From the NCBI GenBank assembly GCA_964448285.1, contig CAYUWG010000028.1:1-44088 (forward strand): 44,088 nt of DNA. The letters run 5' to 3'. Position numbers and translations under genes: made by a program. Source of the stretch: CAYUWG01 sp964448285. GTDB taxonomy: Bacteria > Bacteroidota > Ignavibacteria > SZUA-365. The notes beneath the pieces were generated by a model, which saw only the letters and a program-made list of their open reading frames with translations, searched no databases and was not told where the DNA came from. Position 1 is the stretch's first letter. The number at the start of each line of letters is the position of its first letter. Below are positions 24,701 to 33,015 of this stretch, one piece after another.

Positions 24701-25744
24701 CTATTTCACGAAGCCCATCGCACCGGGGATGATGCCGACGGTGTAGGAAGCATTCATCGCTCCAGTCGGTTCATAGACTTCGAGCTTGCCGGGTTGAACG
24801 TAGTCAAGCGGACTCGTGGCATACAGTTTCTTCTTTTCACCATCGAAAGCGATATGATAGAACGAACCGCTGATAAACGAATCCGTGCGTGTCTTGCTTG
24901 CAAGGTGAATTTTCTGGATCGCGCCGGATTGAATGGTGAAGAGATTCCCGCTGTCATCGAGAGCGAGGCGTTGCGGATGCCCGCCAAGTTCGAGCGAATC
25001 CGTGACCGTAAGTGTCGAGGTGTTCAGGAAGAACAGCTTGCCCGGCGTATCGTCGTTCGGATCCTGGAAATCGTTATAGGCGCCGGCGCAGAGAGCCACC
25101 GCAGACGTCGAAGAAGTTGCGGCAATGGATGTCGGTCCATCGCTAACGCTTATCGTCTTCACGAGCACGTTGCTGGACGTGTTGATGACGCTGATCGTGC
25201 GTCCGTTTCCGAAGCCGCTGTTCATGACGAAGAGATATCCGTTTGCCGCGAGCATCTCCTCGGGATTGTCGCCGACGGGGATGGATACCGTAATCGTGTT
25301 CGTTGCATCGTTATAGACGGAGACGGAGTTCGCAAAGAGATTCGAGATGTATCCCGTGCGGTTTGCCGCAAACACGATGTGCCTCGGACTCGAACCTGCC
25401 GGGGACGAGATCGTCTTGACGAGCTTGTGCGTTTTCACGTCGATCACTTCGATCTTATCCGACCCGTTGACCACGATATATGCCTTGCCGTCGTGTATCG
25501 TGATGCTGTTTCCCGTGTCGCCAAGGTCTTTTCCATTGACGCTCTTGAAGATGTCGTTATAGACTCTGTTCGAATCCGGGATGAAGTAGCTGAGCGATGC
25601 GTTTCCGCGCTGGAAGTTGCCTTCGTTGACGATGTACACGCCCGATACGCTCTGCGGCGGCGGCGGCGACGTCGTGTTGTCGTCATCTGAACATGCGGTG
25701 AAGAGGAGTGCAGACAGAAGGGAAAGCGTGAGCAATCGTATCAT
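24701..25744 (-). CDS. btuG: BtuG-like beta-propeller lipoprotein (YncE/DUF5074 type)
   Basis: A 347-residue lipoprotein (lipobox LFTAC, Cys 18, followed by SDDDNTTSPPPP). The mature part is a YncE-like propeller: SGVYIVNEGNFQRGNASLSYF, NSITIHDGKAYIVVNGSDKIEVIDVKTHKLVKTI, PRHIVFAANRTGYISNLFANSVSVYN, NPEEMLAANGYLFVMNSGFGNGRTISVIN, HPQRLALDDSGNLFTI. DUF5074/YncE lipoproteins next to BtuB-type receptors in Bacteroidota are surface cobalamin-binding BtuG proteins that form the lid of the receptor. Here it lies 20 nt downstream of the receptor gene, behind a cobalamin riboswitch, which supports the same role. The symbol is given on domain plus context; B12 binding itself is not visible. Confidence 0.82.
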   Translation of the reverse strand: MIRLLTLSLLSALLFTACSDDDNTTSPPPPQSVSGVYIVNEGNFQRGNASLSYFIPDSNRVYNDIFKSVNGKDLGDTGNSITIHDGKAYIVVNGSDKIEVIDVKTHKLVKTISSPAGSSPRHIVFAANRTGYISNLFANSVSVYNDATNTITVSIPVGDNPEEMLAANGYLFVMNSGFGNGRTISVINTSSNVLVKTISVSDGPTSIAATSSTSAVALCAGAYNDFQDPNDDTPGKLFFLNTSTLTVTDSLELGGHPQRLALDDSGNLFTIQSGAIQKIHLASKTRTDSFISGSFYHIAFDGEKKKLYATSPLDYVQPGKLEVYEPTGAMNASYTVGIIPGAMGFVK

Positions 25745-25764
25745 AGAAATGGACCTTGAGTTTT

Positions 25765-27696
25765 TTAGTGAAGTTGTGTCGTGAGTGTCAAACGGAAAGA
25801 GCGCGGCGGCATCGGATAGAATGCGATGACTTCATACGATTCATCGAACATGTTTCGCACTTCGCCTTTGATGCCGATGTCCATCAGCGAAGATTGGATC
25901 GCGAACGTCACCGCAAAGTCGAACAGGATATGCGGCGGCAATGCGGACGAAGGGTGATTGTCCTCCTGTCCGAATCGCTCGCCGATATGATGCCCCGTCA
26001 ATGCGAACGTCATCCGGTCGTCTATCCGGTAGAGGAGCATGAAAGAAGAACTGAAGTCGGGGACATAGACGAGGCGTTTCCCATGCGTCGCATCACCCGG
26101 AAAGGAAGCATTCATCTTTCGCGCGTCGGTCCACTGCCCGTTCAAACGCAGAGCGAGGGCATCACCGAACGGCCGGAGTTCGATGCTCGCTTCGATGCCG
26201 TCGGTTATTACGTGCTGGATATTTCGCGGCGACCAGTAACTCGCAGAGGCCGGCATCCAGACGATGCGGTCGCTCACGTCGTGCCGGAACCACGTTGCTT
26301 CCATGCGCAAAGGAAGGGACTGTGGTGCAATGACGACGCCTGCATCCATTGCCGTCGAGTACTCCGGTTGAAGCTCCGGATTGCCTCCGGGATTCCAGTA
26401 GAGTTGATTGAACGTCGGAACGCGAAATCCCCGCGCAATGTGCGCTCTGACTGCAATCGCTTCGAATGCCTGATAGAAGATTCCGACGCCCGGACTGAAA
26501 AACGTTGTGCCTCTCTCTGAAGGTCTGCTCTCGATGCGGTCGATGCGAAGGGAAGGATAGAGAGATATCGCGCGCTGCAGGAACGTCGTTCGCCATTCGC
26601 CTGCAAGGGAAACAGCGCCGGTGATGCGCTCCGGCTTTCCGCTTGTCTGCGCAGTCGCAAGCGTTGCATAGCGAAGGTCGAGCAGCACGGAAAGATTCAC
26701 GTGTGACGAAAGCTCCATGAGCGCGGAGGATTCAAGTCCGAGTCCGAGATTCTCAAACGTGCTTTCAAGAGGAACTCCCGCAGTGACGATCGCAGGATCG
26801 CGATATCGCTGGTGTGTCCATGAGAGAGATGGGACGATGCTCAATTCGATTCCTTGTGCTAGAGGAGCTAACAGAGTCGTCGAGAGAAACACCGTGCGGT
26901 CCGACTGATGGGCACGTCCCTGACTCGCTGAGCGATACGCACCCGGTACGCCCGCATCCCGATGCATGTATTGACCCATGAACGAAAGCACGGATAAGCC
27001 CATCGTCGTGCGTCCGAGCGCGCTGATGAACCGTTGGACATATCGAGCATTCTCCCGCAGTGACACTTCACCTTGTTGCGTGAGGAACGGATAGTCGTTT
27101 CGCGCTTCCTCATATCGGCTTCCGGCATGGAGAAAGGAAGACCCATCGGTATATCGCGCTGAAAGATCGAACGAACGAAAGCCGAATGAACCGGCACCGC
27201 CCGCAAACGTCAAAGAAGAATCAGGCGCGCCCGAACGAACGTTGACTACGCCGCCAAGCGCATCGGTACCGTAGAGCGTCGCAAAACCACCACGTGCGAC
27301 TTCGATCTGTTCGACGGTCATCAGAGGAAAGCGACTGAGATCGACGAGGCCATTCTGCGCGTCATTCAATCGCACACCATCGAGAAAGACGATCGAATAC
27401 TCCGCGCCAAGTCCGCGAATGGAAGGTAGGTTCAGGCTTCCGTCGCCACCGTAGCTGCGCATCATGGATCCGCCGGTCACGTTCATCACGTCGGACAGGT
27501 TCGAGCCGCCGAGTGCGCGGATTTCCTTCTGCTGAAAAACTTGAACGGGCGAAGGGGCACGGGCAAGAACGATGGGAATGCGCGTCGCAGTGACGACGAC
27601 TTCATTTTTCAGTGAATAGAACATCGTGTCAACCTGCTGGGCGACAGCGGTGAACGAAAGCAGAACGGAGAGAATGGAAGAGAGTAGGGATTTCAT
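25765..27696 (-). CDS. btuB: TonB-dependent vitamin B12 outer-membrane receptor
   Basis: A 643-residue receptor. The frame is open to 27981, but that part is the riboswitch and its platform; the ATG at 27696 starts a proper signal peptide (MKSLLSSILSVLLSFTAVAQ). A TonB-box-like EVVVTATR is at 32-39. The plug domain follows (RAPSPVQVFQQKEIRALGGSNLSDVMNVTGG, NLPSIRGLGAEYSIVFLDGVRLND, VEQIEVARGGFATLYGTDALGGVVNV), then a ~22-strand barrel ending MFDESYEVIAFYPMPPRSFRLTLTTQL. No T9SS or CarboxypepD-like domain precedes the plug, so it is a BtuB-type rather than SusC-type receptor. It imports cobalamin using TonB energy, with the lipoprotein encoded downstream. The start is close to a hairpin (27698-27720). 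Confidence 0.93.
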   Translation of the reverse strand: MKSLLSSILSVLLSFTAVAQQVDTMFYSLKNEVVVTATRIPIVLARAPSPVQVFQQKEIRALGGSNLSDVMNVTGGSMMRSYGGDGSLNLPSIRGLGAEYSIVFLDGVRLNDAQNGLVDLSRFPLMTVEQIEVARGGFATLYGTDALGGVVNVRSGAPDSSLTFAGGAGSFGFRSFDLSARYTDGSSFLHAGSRYEEARNDYPFLTQQGEVSLRENARYVQRFISALGRTTMGLSVLSFMGQYMHRDAGVPGAYRSASQGRAHQSDRTVFLSTTLLAPLAQGIELSIVPSLSWTHQRYRDPAIVTAGVPLESTFENLGLGLESSALMELSSHVNLSVLLDLRYATLATAQTSGKPERITGAVSLAGEWRTTFLQRAISLYPSLRIDRIESRPSERGTTFFSPGVGIFYQAFEAIAVRAHIARGFRVPTFNQLYWNPGGNPELQPEYSTAMDAGVVIAPQSLPLRMEATWFRHDVSDRIVWMPASASYWSPRNIQHVITDGIEASIELRPFGDALALRLNGQWTDARKMNASFPGDATHGKRLVYVPDFSSSFMLLYRIDDRMTFALTGHHIGERFGQEDNHPSSALPPHILFDFAVTFAIQSSLMDIGIKGEVRNMFDESYEVIAFYPMPPRSFRLTLTTQLH

Positions 27697-27697
27697 A

Positions 27698-27720
27698 TGC
27701 GAAAGTGCGGAGCTTTCGCA
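27698..27720 (-). promoter_or_regulatory. hairpin next to the btuB start codon
   Basis: tgcgaaag (27698-27705) and ctttcgca (27713-27720) form an 8-bp stem immediately upstream of the ATG at 27696. No Shine-Dalgarno is visible between it and the start, so it may position or limit ribosome entry. Confidence 0.5.
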
Positions 27721-27732
27721 GGGAGGGAATTG

Positions 27733-27805
27733 AAAAACCCTGTGCCGAATGACAGCAACAGGGTGAGGAATGTGTTCCGCTAAGGAACGCACACCGACCT
27801 CACCC
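27733..27805 (-). terminator. riboswitch expression platform: terminator and competing antiterminator
   Basis: On the minus strand, ACCCTGT...ACAGGGT (27764-27758 / 27743-27737) followed by TTTTT forms an intrinsic terminator. The upstream segment GGGTGAGG (27805-27798) is complementary to CCTCACCC (27768-27761), which overlaps the terminator's first arm, and an inner stem GTTCC/GGAAC extends this alternative. The two hairpins cannot form together, so cobalamin binding probably favours the terminator and switches btuB-btuG off. Confidence 0.82.
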
Positions 27806-27823
27806 GCGAAGGACCAGTGTTCA

Positions 27824-27984
27824 GCGTTGTGGCAGGTCTCCTGACTTGCAGCCAACTCTCGGTTGGTGCGCCCCTTCCCGGCCAAGACCAGTGGGTTGCG
27901 CGCAATTGGATTCTGCTTACAGTTGCGGGGCAGTTGCCGAGTTACACGGCATTCTCTTTTCATCCCGAATGGGAGCCACAACGC
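27824..27984 (-). ncRNA. cobalamin (vitamin B12) riboswitch aptamer
   Basis: On the minus strand a perfect 10-bp P1 helix (GCGTTGTGGC, 27984-27975, with GCCACAACGC, 27833-27824) encloses the conserved B12-box elements: GGGATGAAAAGAGAATGCCG, then GGCAACTGCCCCGCAACTGT followed by AAGC (to 27915), and the 3' consensus AGTCAGGAGACCTGCC (27846-27831). Order and spacing fit the class of cobalamin aptamers upstream of btuB genes. It is followed by a transcription-termination platform and then btuB, so it represses B12 uptake when cobalamin is plentiful. Confidence 0.96.
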
Positions 27985-28124
27985 GATGTCAAAGAACTGC
28001 GATGAACATACAGCGCGCTTCGTGAAATGTCAAACGGAGTGACGGAATCACCTCACTCTGAGAGCGCGTGATAATCAATTCAGCAGGGCAACCAAACTTG
28101 GCTGCCGGACAAGAGGAGAGCGTG

Positions 28125-29783
28125 TTAAACGGATTCCAAATAACGATGAACCATGCTCACGGTCGCCGAGCCTTCGCCAACTGCTGCGGCGACACGCTTT
28201 CCCGATCCGGCACGCACATCACCGACGGCGAAAATTCCGGGCACGTTCGTTTCATAAAGGAATGGATCGCGCTCAAGATTCCAACCGGGAATGCCGTGTT
28301 CATTTCGCGGGATGTCCGGACCGGTCAGGACGTAACCGTGTTCGTCAATGCAAAGCAGGTCCGTGACCAACTCAGTGCGAGGCGCTGCGCCGATGAAGAT
28401 GAACATCGCCGCCGCTTCGATCTCTTGCGTGGAGCCATCGGCGATATGGCAGAGAAGGATTTTTTCGAGATGATTCGTTCCGCACACGGCTTTCACTTCG
28501 ACGCCGGTGATCACGTTGATATTCTTGGTCGCTTCAATTCTGTCGATGAGGTATTGCGACATGGATTTCGAGAGAGGCGAACGGACGAGCATCGTGACGG
28601 ACTTCGCATAGCGTGAGAAAAACAATGCGCCCTGTCCCGCCGAGTTCGCGCCACCGACGACGCAGACGTCCTGATCGCGATAGGTGAACGCTTCCGTCAT
28701 TGCAGCGCCGTAATAGACTCCGATCCCCTGAAGGTTCTCGATGCCTTCCGTTTCGAGTTTTCTAACCGCAACGCCGGTTGCAACGATGACCGCATAACCC
28801 GAGATCGCCGTGCCGGAAGCAAGCTGTACGACGCGATAGGGATCCTCGCGTCTCACGCTCTTTACCTCCTGCGCGCCTAAAAGCTCGACGCCGAATCTCC
28901 GTGCCTGCGTTGTCGCGCGATGTGCAAGGTCGGCTCCGGTCAAACCGGACGGGAAGCCGAGATAGTTCTCGATGCGTGAACTCGTGCCGGCTTGCCCGCC
29001 GGGTGCGTTCTGCTCGATGAGGAGCGTCTTCAGTCCTTCCGACGCACCATACACCGCAGCCGCCAGGCCTGCCGGCCCCGCTCCGATAATGATGAGATCG
29101 TAAAACGAATGGAGCGCTTCCGTCTGCAGGCCGATCTTTTGCGCAAGCTCTTGCGTGGTCGGCGTTATGAGGAAGTCCCCGTCCGGGAAGAAGACGAGCG
29201 GCACGCGGTTCACGTCGCCGGCGAGTGCGCGCACCAATTCCTGAACGGGCGTATCCTGTTCGATATCGACCCAGTGATACGGAACGAGATTGCGCGAGAG
29301 GAACTCCTTCATCGCATAGCTCGCCGCCGACCATCGTGCACCGACGACGCGAATCCCATCGAACGGCAAACGCGCCCGCGACTTCCACGTCTCGAGCAAT
29401 TCATCGAGTATCGGATAGAGCCTTTCCTCCGGGGGATCCCACGGCTTCAAGAGGTAGTGGTCGATGCCGAGTTCATTGATGCAACTGATCGCGACTTCCG
29501 TATCGGCGTAGGCCGTAAGGAGAACCGCGCTCGCTTCGGGATAGAGGATCATCGCTTCGGCGAGGAACTCCGTCCCGGTCATCTCCGGCATGCGCTGATC
29601 GACGAGAAACAGAGCGACGGGTGTATCACGCTGTTTGAACTCGCGAGCCGTTTGCAGCGCGTCCTTCGGCGATGACGATCGGACGATGCGAAAATCAGCC
29701 CTGTACTGCTTTCGCAAATCTCGCTCGATCGCACCGAGAACTTCGATGTCGTCATCCACAGTGAAAATGACAGGTTTAGGCAT
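28125..29783 (-). CDS. receiver + glutaredoxin-like + thioredoxin-reductase-like flavoprotein fusion
   Basis: A 552-residue soluble three-part protein. Residues 1-130 are a response-regulator receiver (acidic D10-D12, phospho-acceptor D62 in FLVDQRMPEM, LTAYADT, LLKPW). Residues 142-220 look like a glutaredoxin/thioredoxin fold with cis-Pro RVPLVFF, but the CxxC position reads RWSAAS. Residues 227-552 are a TrxB-type flavoprotein: FAD motif GAGPAGLAAAVYGASEG at 234-250, GGQ, NADPH motif GGANSAGQG, and GIFAVGDVRAGSGKRVAAAVGEGSA. The usual CxxC after GVYY is GAAMTEA, so no redox disulfide is present. It probably oxidises NADPH with a different acceptor, under phosphorylation control (inference). 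The start overlaps the histidine kinase gene by 8 nt, so the two are translationally coupled. Confidence 0.92.
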   Translation of the reverse strand: MPKPVIFTVDDDIEVLGAIERDLRKQYRADFRIVRSSSPKDALQTAREFKQRDTPVALFLVDQRMPEMTGTEFLAEAMILYPEASAVLLTAYADTEVAISCINELGIDHYLLKPWDPPEERLYPILDELLETWKSRARLPFDGIRVVGARWSAASYAMKEFLSRNLVPYHWVDIEQDTPVQELVRALAGDVNRVPLVFFPDGDFLITPTTQELAQKIGLQTEALHSFYDLIIIGAGPAGLAAAVYGASEGLKTLLIEQNAPGGQAGTSSRIENYLGFPSGLTGADLAHRATTQARRFGVELLGAQEVKSVRREDPYRVVQLASGTAISGYAVIVATGVAVRKLETEGIENLQGIGVYYGAAMTEAFTYRDQDVCVVGGANSAGQGALFFSRYAKSVTMLVRSPLSKSMSQYLIDRIEATKNINVITGVEVKAVCGTNHLEKILLCHIADGSTQEIEAAAMFIFIGAAPRTELVTDLLCIDEHGYVLTGPDIPRNEHGIPGWNLERDPFLYETNVPGIFAVGDVRAGSGKRVAAAVGEGSATVSMVHRYLESV

Positions 29784-31509
29784 GGTGTGTCGTCCTTTCT
29801 TCCGGAAGAGTTTTCGTTTCGAATTCGATGGGAAGCTTCACGGTGAATCGGGTCATCCCGGGTCGGGAGGTCAAGACCATTTCACCATGATGTTTTTTGC
29901 TGACGATGGAAAAGCAGGTTGCAAGTCCGAGACCGGAACCTTTTCCGGGAGCCTTGGTGGTGAAAAACGGATCGAAGATGCACGCCTGGATTTCGGCCGG
30001 GATACCGGGGCCGTCATCCTCGATCTCTACCGCAATGTGATCGCCGTTCCGTTTCGTTCGAACCGTGATCATGCCGTGCCCGTCCATCGCATCGATGGCG
30101 TTATCGAGCAGGTTCGTCCAGACTTGATTCAGTTCGCTTCCAAACGCAGTGATCGGCGGAACGTCGTTGCCGTACTCTCTTCGCACAGTGACTCCGCGTT
30201 CGAGTTTGCCGCGAAGGATGATGAGCGTGTTATCGATTCCTTCATGGATATCGATGCGCTGTATCGGAGCCTGGCCGAGGAAGGAATAGCTCTTCAGTGC
30301 GCCGACGATTTCCGAGATACGCATCGAGCTTTGTCCGACTTCATGGAGCAGTGACGAGATTGAGACCGAATGGGCAAGCCATTGAATCGCCGTTTCCAAG
30401 TGCGGCATCGGAATGAGGGACTTGAGAGACTCAAGTTGCGCCGGCGTCAACCCCATATCGACCAGCGTCATTGCCATGCCGGTCGGATCGTCAATAGCGT
30501 GCGCAGAAAACCATTCGTCGAACGCCGCTTCGCGGTCGGCGCGAACGAGGGGTTCGAGTCGTGCAGCGTGAAATGGTTTTCCTTCGCTTTGTTTCAACAG
30601 CGAGAACAACGCGGACATCACCTGAGGCGAAGCTGCAATCTCAGGCATGCGATTCTGGACTTCGAGGAAATAGCGAAACGTTTCCTGAAGCTGATGAGAA
30701 GCGCGGACGGCTGCCGATGCGGGGTTGTTCAACTCATGCGCGACTCCCGCCGCAAGCGTTCCGAGCGTCGCCATTTTTTCCGCCTGCCGGAGATCGCGTT
30801 CCATGCGCCGCTGCTGGGTCACGTCGTTTCCATAGACGAAGACGAACGCACCGGAAGGATCGCAGCGATGCGTGAAGACGAACGACTGTTCCTCGACGCT
30901 CGCTTCGACGGAAATCGTCGCGCTGCCGGAGAGAATTTCTTCCCACAGTTCATCGGTCACGTCCGGGCAAACGGATTGCCATTGCTTACCGATAAGCTTG
31001 GTTCCAACGAAAAGACTGCATGCGGCAGGATTTACCAATTCGATAACGCCTTCGCGATTCAGTCTAAGGACGGGACCGGGATTCATTTCCGCGAACGACG
31101 CAATTTCTCCGAGCGACTTCTCCATGTGCCGCTGTTCGGTAAGATCGTTGCAGATGATCAACACTGCATCCGTCTTGTCCGAAAGCGTTAATGAGATCGA
31201 TGCAGCGAGAAGATGAACCTTCGTCCCATCGGGCTGGCGGCACGTAACCTCTCGTGCGGATGGAATCGCGTCAGCGGCCGAGCGTCGAAATTCCTCAAGC
31301 GTTTCGCCATCGAAGAATTCCTCGATGGGATTGCTTGTCTTCCGTGAATCCCCATCGCTTTCGCAATCGAGACCCATCGCATCCGACATGCTCTGATTGC
31401 ATTCTGTCCGAGACTCATGGAGAAGCACCGCCGGATAGGGAAGACGATTCAGGAGTCCGCGTACCCATTGGAGTGAAGGTTCCGCCGTTTGCTCCTGGAG
31501 GGTTTCCAT
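29776..31509 (-). CDS. soluble PAS-domain sensor histidine kinase
   Basis: A 577-residue kinase without membrane segments. Two PAS-like domains are at about 15-130 and 135-240 (PVLRLNREGVIELVNPAACSLF). The H box is TLGTLAAGVAHELNNPASAAVRA with phospho-acceptor H258. An unusual ~130-residue helical stretch (about 270-400) separates it from a second helical segment (HEVGQSSMRISEIVGALKSYSFL). The ATPase domain has NLLDNAIDAMDG, EDDGPGIPAEI, FDPFFTTKAPGKGSGLGLATCFSI. The partner is the receiver-flavoprotein fusion encoded just downstream with an 8-nt overlap; phosphotransfer to its D62 is the obvious prediction. PAS sensing of a cytoplasmic redox or metabolite signal would fit a flavoprotein output. 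Confidence 0.92.
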   Translation of the reverse strand: METLQEQTAEPSLQWVRGLLNRLPYPAVLLHESRTECNQSMSDAMGLDCESDGDSRKTSNPIEEFFDGETLEEFRRSAADAIPSAREVTCRQPDGTKVHLLAASISLTLSDKTDAVLIICNDLTEQRHMEKSLGEIASFAEMNPGPVLRLNREGVIELVNPAACSLFVGTKLIGKQWQSVCPDVTDELWEEILSGSATISVEASVEEQSFVFTHRCDPSGAFVFVYGNDVTQQRRMERDLRQAEKMATLGTLAAGVAHELNNPASAAVRASHQLQETFRYFLEVQNRMPEIAASPQVMSALFSLLKQSEGKPFHAARLEPLVRADREAAFDEWFSAHAIDDPTGMAMTLVDMGLTPAQLESLKSLIPMPHLETAIQWLAHSVSISSLLHEVGQSSMRISEIVGALKSYSFLGQAPIQRIDIHEGIDNTLIILRGKLERGVTVRREYGNDVPPITAFGSELNQVWTNLLDNAIDAMDGHGMITVRTKRNGDHIAVEIEDDGPGIPAEIQACIFDPFFTTKAPGKGSGLGLATCFSIVSKKHHGEMVLTSRPGMTRFTVKLPIEFETKTLPEERTTHHA

Positions 31510-31571
31510 GTGAGAGAAACACCTTTCTGCGTGAGGTTCTCACGCGTTGTTCTTGTTCGTTTGTTCGGATA

Positions 31572-31597
31572 CCGGGCACATTCACGTTCGTGCCCGG
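31572..31597. terminator. stem-loop between permease and kinase genes
   Basis: ccgggcac / gtgcccgg, an 8-bp perfect stem with a 10-nt loop, just after the permease stop at 31605. It lacks a T-run, so it may be a partial terminator or RNA stabiliser. Confidence 0.45.
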
Positions 31598-31604
31598 ATG
31601 AAAT

Positions 31605-32774
31605 TTACTCAGCGCGTAACGCGTTGACAATCCGCATGCGCGACGCACGCACTGCCGGCAATACTCCGCCTACCGTCCCCATGGCAAGCGCGAAGATCAA
31701 CGCGATCATCAGAATCGTCGGCGTGAGCGAAAAGCCGAAGGCAAGCTCCGAAAAGGAACCCCAGTTGACCGTCGAGACATCGATGAACTGCAGAGTCGAA
31801 GCTAAGACGATTCCCACCGCTCCACCGAGAATCGAAATGAACAGAGCTTCTGCGAGGAACGTGAAGAGGACGTTCCGCCTGCGGAAGCCGAGCGCGCGCA
31901 GCGTTCCGATTTCCTTCGTGCGGTTTGCGACGGCGGCATACATCGTGATCATCGCACCGATGACGGCGCCAAAGCTGAAGATGATCGTAATGACGAGGCC
32001 GAGCACACTGATGAAGGTGGACATCATCTCGGACTGCTCATAGAAAAACTGCTGTTCGATTTTCGGTTCGAGTTGCTGAAGGCGCGGGTCCGCTTCAAAG
32101 CGCGCTTTCAATTCGTCGAACGCTTTCGTGTCCGTGAGTCGCGCGGTTATCGTGGAGAACACGGGCCGTCCGAATGCCGGGAGAAGCTGTTCGACGTCGC
32201 CCCATATTTCAGAATCGAAGCCGCTCTTTTGCGCGTCGAACACGCCGACGATCGTCCACTCGCGTCCGCCGAATTTCAACCGCTGTCCTAAATCGCAGCC
32301 CTGGAAGCGCTCGTGAAGCGAACTGCCGACGATGATCTCGGCCATGCCGGATGTGAAAGCCCGCCCTTTCGTGATGGCAATTTGTGGTCGAAGCGCGAGG
32401 CCGTTTTCCTGCACGCCACGCACGATGACGTTCCCCATATCGTTCGACCCGATCTTCAGGATGTTTATGATGACGACCACTTCATTCGAAGCGAACGGCT
32501 TGCCGTCCTTCTGTGCGATCATGGGAAAGCTTGAAACGATCCCCGCCGCATCGCGATCGACCGAACTCATGATCTCGCTCTGTGAAGACTTCCGGATGAC
32601 CACGACGTTATCCTCCCGGCCGGTCGCAACGAGCGTATCACGAATCCCTTGCGCGAGCATGAGTACGGCAGCGAACACGAACACGACGAGACCGATGCCG
32701 CCCACGGTAAGAACCGTCGTCGCCTTCCTCGTCCAGAGATTTCGGTAACTGTAGAAAAACGGGATCTTCATCAT
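31605..32774 (-). CDS. ABC transporter permease, FtsX/MacB type
   Basis: A 389-residue membrane protein; ATG codons at 32774 and 32771 are both possible. One N-terminal membrane helix (about 18-40, TVLTVGGIGLVVFVFAAVLMLAQG) is followed by a ~200-residue periplasmic MacB-like domain (AQKDGKPFASNEVVVIINILKIG, GRAFTSGMAEIIVGSSLHERFQGCDLGQRLKFGGREWTIVGVFDAQ) and three C-terminal helices including the FtsX signature (NRTKEIGTLRALGFRRRNVLFTFLAEALFISILGGAVGI). Such permeases act in lipoprotein or macrolide/peptide export with a separate ATPase and an outer partner. No ATPase or membrane-fusion gene is in the window on either side, so its partners lie elsewhere. Confidence 0.92.
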   Translation of the reverse strand: MMKIPFFYSYRNLWTRKATTVLTVGGIGLVVFVFAAVLMLAQGIRDTLVATGREDNVVVIRKSSQSEIMSSVDRDAAGIVSSFPMIAQKDGKPFASNEVVVIINILKIGSNDMGNVIVRGVQENGLALRPQIAITKGRAFTSGMAEIIVGSSLHERFQGCDLGQRLKFGGREWTIVGVFDAQKSGFDSEIWGDVEQLLPAFGRPVFSTITARLTDTKAFDELKARFEADPRLQQLEPKIEQQFFYEQSEMMSTFISVLGLVITIIFSFGAVIGAMITMYAAVANRTKEIGTLRALGFRRRNVLFTFLAEALFISILGGAVGIVLASTLQFIDVSTVNWGSFSELAFGFSLTPTILMIALIFALAMGTVGGVLPAVRASRMRIVNALRAE

Positions 32775-32840
32775 GGCTCCATTTCTTTCACCGGAAGCTA
32801 TGGAATAAAGGTGACTGAATGCAAGCTGTGAACCGGGAAT

Positions 32841-32969
32841 GTCTGAACTGGGAAAGTCTGAACTGGGATTCGCAGGATTGTCGGGATTCCAGGATGTAAC
32901 TGAATGAGAAATAATCCTAGGAATCCTTTAATCCCAGAAATCAAGGTTCAGACGATTCAAGGTTCAGAC
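32841..32969. repeat. imperfect inverted repeat with internal direct repeats
   Basis: The left arm has gtctgaactggg twice then ggattcgcaggattgtcggg; the right arm is roughly its complement (atcctaggaatcctttaat, cccag, ggttcagac twice). This is typical of intergenic filler repeats in Bacteroidota/Ignavibacteria-like genomes, and could form a long hairpin. Confidence 0.7.
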
Positions 32970-32975
32970 CGTGAT

Positions 32976-33015
32976 ATAGGTGTTCCTACCTATGAAAATG
33001 AGTACCACTACCTAT
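32976..33015 (+). promoter_or_regulatory. two inverted-heptamer operators upstream of the NarL-type regulator gene
   Basis: ATAGGTG-TTCC-TACCTAT at 32976-32993 and ATGAGTA-CCAC-TACCTAT at 32998-33015, both 7-4-7, with starts 22 bp (two helical turns) apart. TACCTAT fits the NarL-family heptamer TACYYMT. About 88 nt upstream of the start at 33103, so autoregulation is plausible. Confidence 0.6.

Noticed and set aside
24794..25690. 298-codon plus-strand frame
   Set aside because: Arg-rich antisense shadow of the BtuG-like gene, which has signal peptide, lipobox and propeller repeats.
28125..29783. Naming the fusion protein trxB
   Set aside because: The redox CxxC is missing, so ordinary thioredoxin reductase activity is not supported.
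30370..31191. 273-codon plus-strand frame
   Set aside because: Antisense shadow of the PAS histidine kinase gene.
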